This document shows positions 5,498-9,739 of a stretch of 9,739 nt of DNA, piece after piece. This DNA is from Chitinophagaceae bacterium (GTDB lineage Bacteria > Bacteroidota > Bacteroidia > Chitinophagales > Chitinophagaceae), in the NCBI GenBank assembly GCA_021323155.1, contig JAJTCI010000165.1:1-9739 (forward strand), written 5' to 3'. The first letter of the stretch is position 1; each line of letters starts with the position of its first letter. The notes beneath the pieces are model-generated. The model was not told the DNA's origin and did not search any database. It was given only the letters and a program-made list of their open reading frames with translations. A program made the translations under genes and the position numbers.

Positions 5498-5546
5498 TGT
5501 TCATTTCAAATCCTGCAGCCGGTTACCGGTGTTCGCTATTGGTTCC

Positions 5547-5566
5547 AGGCATTTTTTTTCATGCCT
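5547..5566. other. Inverted repeat with an oligo-T loop
   Basis: AGGCAT and ATGCCT (6 bp) enclose an 8-nt loop, TTTTTTTC. It lies 50 nt after the 66-residue gene and before the DUF4476-type gene. No T-run follows the stem on the plus strand (CGGTAAAAAA follows), so it departs from the intrinsic terminator layout. It may still end transcription of the small gene; support is weak. Confidence 0.35.
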
Positions 5567-5648
5567 CGGTAAAAAATATCCCGCTTCATCATATCGTGAT
5601 CCATTCGTGGTACGACTTTGGGGTTACTGGACATGAAACGGATAAGAT

Positions 5649-6655
5649 ATGAAGAAGATTCTGGCACTATTGATCGGATGTGGAACAGTTCTATCAGCGA
5701 TCGCACAAACAACAACGACAGAGATACAGTCAGCCAACAGCAGCTCCCAGGTAGCGACGCCGATGACTGTGCAGCCGCGGAGGAAGCGATCACCAATCCC
5801 GCTTATTCTTTTAATACGCGCCAGCTGAAAATGTTGCTGGAGTCGTTTGAGGGCGATCTGAAGAGAGTACAGCTGGCCAAGCTAGCGTATCCTAAAGTGA
5901 CCGACAAGATCAACTTCGGGAAGCTTGACGTAGTTGTGACCTCCGAGATATCGAAGGGAGAACTCGCGGCGTTCATCAAAGACAAAGACAGCAGCATCGT
6001 AGTATATAGCTATAGCGAATCTTTCCGTGCGCCGATGGCCAATGGTAATTTCAACACCGCCGTTTCGGATATAGAGAAGCAGTGGCAGGAAGGCGCCCGT
6101 TTGAGTACGATCATCGACCTGTTTGAAGAGGCGTCCAGTTATTTTACCGTGGCGCAGGCCAAAGAACTGATCGAACTGGTATCGGATGAAGGCAGCCGGC
6201 TTCACCTGGCAAAGGCAGTGTATGCACGAATAGTGGATACCGAAAACTTCTCTGCCATGTATAGCTTATTCGACTCACCGGAGCGGATTGAGGCGTTGAA
6301 AGCTTATATTGGTGTGAGCGAAAAGCCCGTGGCCGTAACACACAACGCTGGTAAGGCACCGATGGACGAAGCGCGGTTTACCAGCCTGCTCGACGATTCC
6401 AAAAACACTTACCGGAAAAAAGCGATCGTCAAGTCAGTGAACAATGTGTTCGCCGACGCCAATAATTACTATACCAGTTACCAGGCCAGGCAATTGTTGT
6501 TGCTGATCAGTGATGGGACCGACAGGCTCAATGCAGCAAAAGCAGCTTACCGTGGCATCACCGATCCAAAAGATTTCATGATACAGATGAATGACCTGTT
6601 CCGTTCAGAATCAGACCGTGCCTCACTAGCAGCTTTCGTGGACAATCATAAGTAA
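5649..6655 (+). CDS. Secreted DUF4476-type three-repeat protein, apparently frameshifted
   Basis: Frame 1 opens at ATG 5649 with a clear Sec signal peptide: MKK, hydrophobic 4-18, cleavage after AIA at 19/20, then a TTTTEIQSANSSSQ linker up to PMT (5768). The three DUF4476-like repeats, however, lie in the -1 frame from 5771 to 6655. Each repeat carries a pattern like 'Y-T--QA--L--L-SD---RL--AKA-Y--I-D--NF--M--LF-S---- -L-AFI' (5801-5980, 6131-6310, 6464-6640). A loss of one base near 5769-5770 would explain this. Restoring it gives MT-x-AAAEEAITN and a protein of about 335 residues. The -1 frame alone would begin at ATG 5633 with a signal-less, low-complexity N-terminus, which is not credible. 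The family is typical of exported Bacteroidota proteins; its function is unknown. It may be a pseudogene, a sequencing error or a recent mutation. The repeats after the shift remain open and well kept, so any loss is recent. Confidence 0.82.
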
Positions 6656-6676
6656 GAAAAACCATGATTGAATATT

Positions 6677-6705
6677 AAGGGTGACCAATTGGTCACTCTT
6701 TTTTT
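6677..6705 (+). terminator. Intrinsic terminator of the DUF4476-type gene
   Basis: The 16-nt perfect palindrome GTGACCAATTGGTCAC (6681-6696) gives a GTGACC/GGTCAC stem with an AATT loop. The pairing extends outward through G6680-T6697 (wobble), G6679-C6698 and two A-T pairs. It is followed by seven T (6699-6705). This is a canonical Rho-independent terminator for the plus strand, 21 nt after the stop. In the other direction the stem is not followed by a T-run, so it works one way. The convergent glycosyltransferase gene's stop codon (6693-6695) lies inside the stem. Confidence 0.85.
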
Positions 6706-8276
6706 ATGTCCTGCGGCCGGATATCAAAGATGAACATGCTGTATTGAAAATGTGCGACGGGTGGGTAGGCGTTGAGCCAGGAATGGTCGGGATCCACGGG
6801 ATGATCGAATAACTCCGAAGCGGTAACAATGTACCGGCCCGGCGTATGCGCCCCGGTTGGCCGCTTAATGCCCGGGTTCTTTTGAAGGAAGTCATTTAAG
6901 GCTGTTCTCCCCTGCCCATAGTCAATGCTCGCATCATTCAGTTCCCGGAATACGTTTTTCTTGTCGAACGCGAGTTCGTTGGTATAAGCGAAAAGGTGCG
7001 GGAAAGTTGCAGCGAGAGAGACAATAATATAGGCAAGAAGTGACATTATCACCGCGCCGGACCACTTGTACCTGCGCTGCCCCGAAGCCAGTACCGCCGC
7101 GATACACATCACAAGCAAGGGATAGATGAGCAGGATATGCCGAAAGCCGATCTGGAAAGGATTCAGGAGGCTTAAAACAAGGAAGAAGAATACGAGTGGA
7201 AAGACATACCATGCATGAGTGGATATGAAATGACGCCTGAGCAAAACGATGGCGGAGATGAGGCCGGCGAGGACCAGTACCAGGATCGCAACCGGCAATT
7301 TAAACAGGCCTGTGTAGAGATAGTAATACCAGAATCCACCTTTATACTTTGCTTCGCCGTGCAGGAAAACGCCAGGATAAGTACTTCCCGGTTGCCCCGC
7401 TCCCAGCTCACCGTGGTACTGCAACATGTCAAGGCCCGCAATGTAACTGTTGGGCACAGGCACCGGGACAGCGCCTAGAAAAGATCCTGACAGTTTTTGA
7501 AATACGGCGCTCCTGAATTCCGAAGCCTGCAGGGGTTGAAAGGTATCCTTTCCATAGTATGCGAGGTTAATCACTATGATGACAATAGCGGCGAGCAGCA
7601 AAGTATACTTCACTAGTTTCAAAACATTGAAGCGCAGTTGGCCTGCCAGCATCAAGGCCGCAGTAAACAAAGCCAGGAAAGGAACAAAAAATAACAGAGA
7701 TGCTTTGCAGACGAGGCCAAGGCCCAGCCAGACGGAGAAAGAGATGAACTGCCGCGGTCGCCTTGTACGGTAAAACAAGTACAAATGGTAAGCGGTTGCC
7801 AGCAGGCAGGCGCCCGAGGCCATATCGGATGTAATGATCATGGAATAACTGAGTACGGTGGGATCGAAAAGAAAGAAAAGGAGGGGAAATATCCAGGCTT
7901 TCGGACCGAACAAATGACGGATCCATTTATAGAGAACGAGAGCAACAAGTATCGTATAGATCACCATGAAGTACCTGCCGGCATGCATATCGGCGACGCC
8001 ATTATCGGTGGCGGTGTAGCCAGGTTGCAGTAATTGCTTTACCACGCGGGGTATTGTCGCGACAACCGTGAACGGCGTTTTGCTGTCGTACATCTTATTC
8101 GTCCGTTCCGGCTTGCCCTGCAGCCAGCGTACCGCGTAGGTATAATAATCCGGTTCATCGAAAGTGAGGTCCTGGTGGCTGATGTGTATCGCCGCAACAA
8201 CGGTATGCGCCAATAAAAAGACCAGCAGTAGCAACCGCTGGCCTTTCCAATACTGGCGTGTAAGATATTGATTCAA
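6693..8276 (-). CDS. GT-C type membrane glycosyltransferase (GT39/ArnT-like)
   Basis: This 527-residue polytopic inner-membrane protein has about 11 hydrophobic helices (the first at 14-33, the last ending near 425) and a C-terminal extramembrane part from about 430. The first large loop carries FDEPDYY (D40, E41), the acidic motif expected in GT-C enzymes. ITSDMASGACLLA (148-160) resembles the PMT-family second loop. GFRHILLIYPLL (377-388) and NDASIDYGQGRTALNDFL (447-464) match patterns seen in bacterial 'glycosyltransferase family 39' proteins. Such enzymes move a sugar from a polyprenyl-phosphate carrier to a protein or lipid on the outer side of the membrane; the acceptor here is unknown. 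The start is TTG at 8276: no ATG precedes it before the upstream stop, and the first internal ATG is residue 62, past the first helix. It lies 13 nt after the lepA stop, so it is probably co-transcribed and perhaps translationally coupled. Confidence 0.87.
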   Translation of the reverse strand: MNQYLTRQYWKGQRLLLLVFLLAHTVVAAIHISHQDLTFDEPDYYTYAVRWLQGKPERTNKMYDSKTPFTVVATIPRVVKQLLQPGYTATDNGVADMHAGRYFMVIYTILVALVLYKWIRHLFGPKAWIFPLLFFLFDPTVLSYSMIITSDMASGACLLATAYHLYLFYRTRRPRQFISFSVWLGLGLVCKASLLFFVPFLALFTAALMLAGQLRFNVLKLVKYTLLLAAIVIIVINLAYYGKDTFQPLQASEFRSAVFQKLSGSFLGAVPVPVPNSYIAGLDMLQYHGELGAGQPGSTYPGVFLHGEAKYKGGFWYYYLYTGLFKLPVAILVLVLAGLISAIVLLRRHFISTHAWYVFPLVFFFLVLSLLNPFQIGFRHILLIYPLLVMCIAAVLASGQRRYKWSGAVIMSLLAYIIVSLAATFPHLFAYTNELAFDKKNVFRELNDASIDYGQGRTALNDFLQKNPGIKRPTGAHTPGRYIVTASELFDHPVDPDHSWLNAYPPVAHFQYSMFIFDIRPQDIKKE

Positions 8277-8289
8277 ATCAGGACGTTTA

Positions 8290-9739
8290 TTAGCTATCGA
8301 GTTTCAGTACTGCAAGAAATGCTTCCTGGGGCACTTCGACGTTACCGATCTGGCGCATTCTCTTCTTACCTTCTTTCTGTTTCTCGAGGAGTTTGCGTTT
8401 ACGGCTGATATCACCGCCATAACATTTTGCCGTTACATCCTTACGCATGGCGCTGATGGTTTCGCGCGCGATCACTTTGGCGCCTACGGCAGCCTGGATG
8501 GCGATCATGAATTGCTGGCGGGGTAATAGCTCTTTCAGTTTCTCGCAGAGCCTCCTTCCAAAATCCTGTGCACGGCTGCGGTGAATGAGTGCGCTTAGGG
8601 CATCGACTTTCTCGGCGTTGAGCAGGATATCCATCTTTACGATATCCGCGTCGCGGTAACCGATAGGATGGTAATCGAATGAGGCGTAGCCACGGGTGGT
8701 CGATTTCAGTTTATCGTAGAAATCAAACACGATCTCCGTGAGCGGCATTTCAAATATCAGTTCGACCCGTGTTGTAGTAAGATAGCTCTGGTTAACCAGG
8801 ATGCCACGTTTACCGAGGCAGAGCGTCATGATGTTGCCAATGTATTCCGGTGTGCTGATCACCTGTGCTTTGATAAACGGCTCCTCGATGCGCTCCAGTT
8901 TCACCGGGTCGGGCATTTGCGAAGGGTTGTTGACGATCAGTTTTTCGCCGCGCGTCGTGGTGGCGTAGAAGCTCACGTTTGGCACGGTGGTGATCACCGT
9001 TTGGTTGAATTCGCGTTCAAGTCTTTCCTGGATGATCTCCATATGGAGCAGGCCAAGGAAGCCGCAACGGAACCCGAAGCCGAGGGCCTCAGAGGTTTCG
9101 ATCTCGTAAGTAAGCGAAGCGTCGTTCAATTGCAGCTTGTCCATGCAGTCACGCAGTTCGGCGAAGTCTTCGGTAACTACGGGGAATATTCCCGCGAATA
9201 CCATCGGCTTCACCTCTTCAAATCCCTGGATACTTTCAGCCGGATCAGCGACCAGCGTGAGCGTATCCCCTACTTTCACCTCTTTGGCGTTTTTGATGCC
9301 GGTGATGATGTAGCCTACGTCGCCTGTACTGACTTCGCTTCTTGGATCAAGGCCCAGTTTCAGGATACCGACTTCATCGGCGTTATAGATCTGGTCGGTG
9401 TTCACGAATTTGACTTTGTCGCCTTTCCTGATCGTACCGTTGAATATCCTGTAGTAAGCGATGATACCGCGAAAACTGTTGAACACGCTGTCAAACACCA
9501 GGGCCTGTAATGGGGCTTTAGGGTCGCCTTTGGGTGCGGGGATCCGAGTTACGATGGCATCCAGTATTTCTTCGATGCCGATGCCGCTCTTACCGCTTGC
9601 CAGGAGTATGTCTTCTTCTTTACAACCGATGAGGTCGATGATCTGGTCTTTCACCTCCGGTATCATCGCGCCATCCATGTCGATCTTATTGATGACGGGG
9701 ATGATCTCGAGATCGTTGTCCAGCGCCAGGTAAAGGTTG
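8290..9739 (-). CDS. lepA: Elongation factor 4 (LepA), 5' end outside window
   Basis: About 483 residues of the C-terminal part of a roughly 600-residue protein are present. The GTPase G1-G3 motifs and the start codon lie beyond the window edge. The first visible residues read NLYLALDNDLEIIPVINKID, in which NKID is the G4 guanine-specificity motif, followed by a G5-like ASGKSG. Domain II, the elongation-factor-G-like domains (GFRCGFLGLLHMEIIQERLE; CLGKRGILVNQSYL) and the LepA-specific C-terminal domain (DVTAKCYGGDISRKRKLLEK, EAFLAVLKL) follow in order. LepA is a conserved ribosome-binding translational GTPase; back-translocation and roles in ribosome assembly or stress have been reported. No internal stop or frameshift is visible. 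The downstream GT-C gene starts 13 nt after the TAA, an unusual pairing with no evident functional link. Confidence 0.97.
   Translation of the reverse strand, partial: NLYLALDNDLEIIPVINKIDMDGAMIPEVKDQIIDLIGCKEEDILLASGKSGIGIEEILDAIVTRIPAPKGDPKAPLQALVFDSVFNSFRGIIAYYRIFNGTIRKGDKVKFVNTDQIYNADEVGILKLGLDPRSEVSTGDVGYIITGIKNAKEVKVGDTLTLVADPAESIQGFEEVKPMVFAGIFPVVTEDFAELRDCMDKLQLNDASLTYEIETSEALGFGFRCGFLGLLHMEIIQERLEREFNQTVITTVPNVSFYATTTRGEKLIVNNPSQMPDPVKLERIEEPFIKAQVISTPEYIGNIMTLCLGKRGILVNQSYLTTTRVELIFEMPLTEIVFDFYDKLKSTTRGYASFDYHPIGYRDADIVKMDILLNAEKVDALSALIHRSRAQDFGRRLCEKLKELLPRQQFMIAIQAAVGAKVIARETISAMRKDVTAKCYGGDISRKRKLLEKQKEGKKRMRQIGNVEVPQEAFLAVLKLDS

Noticed and set aside
5618..5770. Alternative N-terminus of the DUF4476-type protein in the repeat frame
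   Set aside because: The peptide is low-complexity, polar and lacks a signal, while the overlapping frame from 5649 encodes a clear signal peptide.
5760..5830. Programmed -1 ribosomal frameshift in the DUF4476-type gene
   Set aside because: No X XXY YYZ slippery heptamer is in register in the frame from 5649, and no strong downstream stem-loop is evident. A simple indel fits better.
8917..9510. Plus-strand open frame of 197 codons inside lepA
   Set aside because: It lies wholly antisense to strongly conserved LepA sequence. Its length follows from LepA codon bias, and its translation shows no domain.

Overview
The window reads as chromosomal DNA of a member of the Bacteroidota, most likely Chitinophagaceae. 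The evidence is four-fold: -7 promoter elements of the TAnnTTTG type, few Shine-Dalgarno sequences, a triple-repeat protein of the DUF4476 type, and a DUF6122-like membrane protein. I see no tRNA, rRNA, CRISPR array, transposase or phage gene. The assignment comes from recognising families by eye, not from a database search.

Layout. (1) Positions 100-2284, plus strand: a TPR protein, an unrecognised 157-residue protein, and a protein with an isoprenoid/terpene-synthase-like helical fold. The first two are 6 nt apart and the third follows 25 nt later. Purine-rich short tandem repeats of related sequence (TTGCAAG / GTTGCAGGTTA) lie just before and just after this trio. (2) Positions 2429-3852, minus strand: acetyl-CoA acetyltransferase with a clear promoter, and upstream of it a 59-residue small protein. 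(3) Positions 3944-5497: small genes on both strands. They are a rhodanese-like lipoprotein, an 82-residue unknown, a 39-residue glycine-rich membrane peptide, a convergent DUF6122-like membrane protein and a 66-residue unknown. (4) Positions 5649-6655: a secreted three-repeat DUF4476-type protein. Its signal peptide and its repeats are in different frames, consistent with a single-base deletion near 5769. It ends at a strong terminator. (5) Positions 6693-9739, minus strand: the 3' four-fifths of lepA (elongation factor 4), followed 13 nt later by a GT-C type membrane glycosyltransferase that begins at TTG.

How the genes relate. Most are independent housekeeping or cell-envelope genes. The thiolase condenses or cleaves acetyl-CoA units, LepA acts on stalled ribosomes, and the GT-C enzyme probably moves sugar from a lipid carrier outside the inner membrane. 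The only multi-gene unit of unknown purpose is the 5' trio. Its isoprenoid-fold member keeps recognisable but variant metal-binding motifs, and this is the best candidate for unexplored biochemistry here. I see no convincing evidence of a defence system or mobile island.
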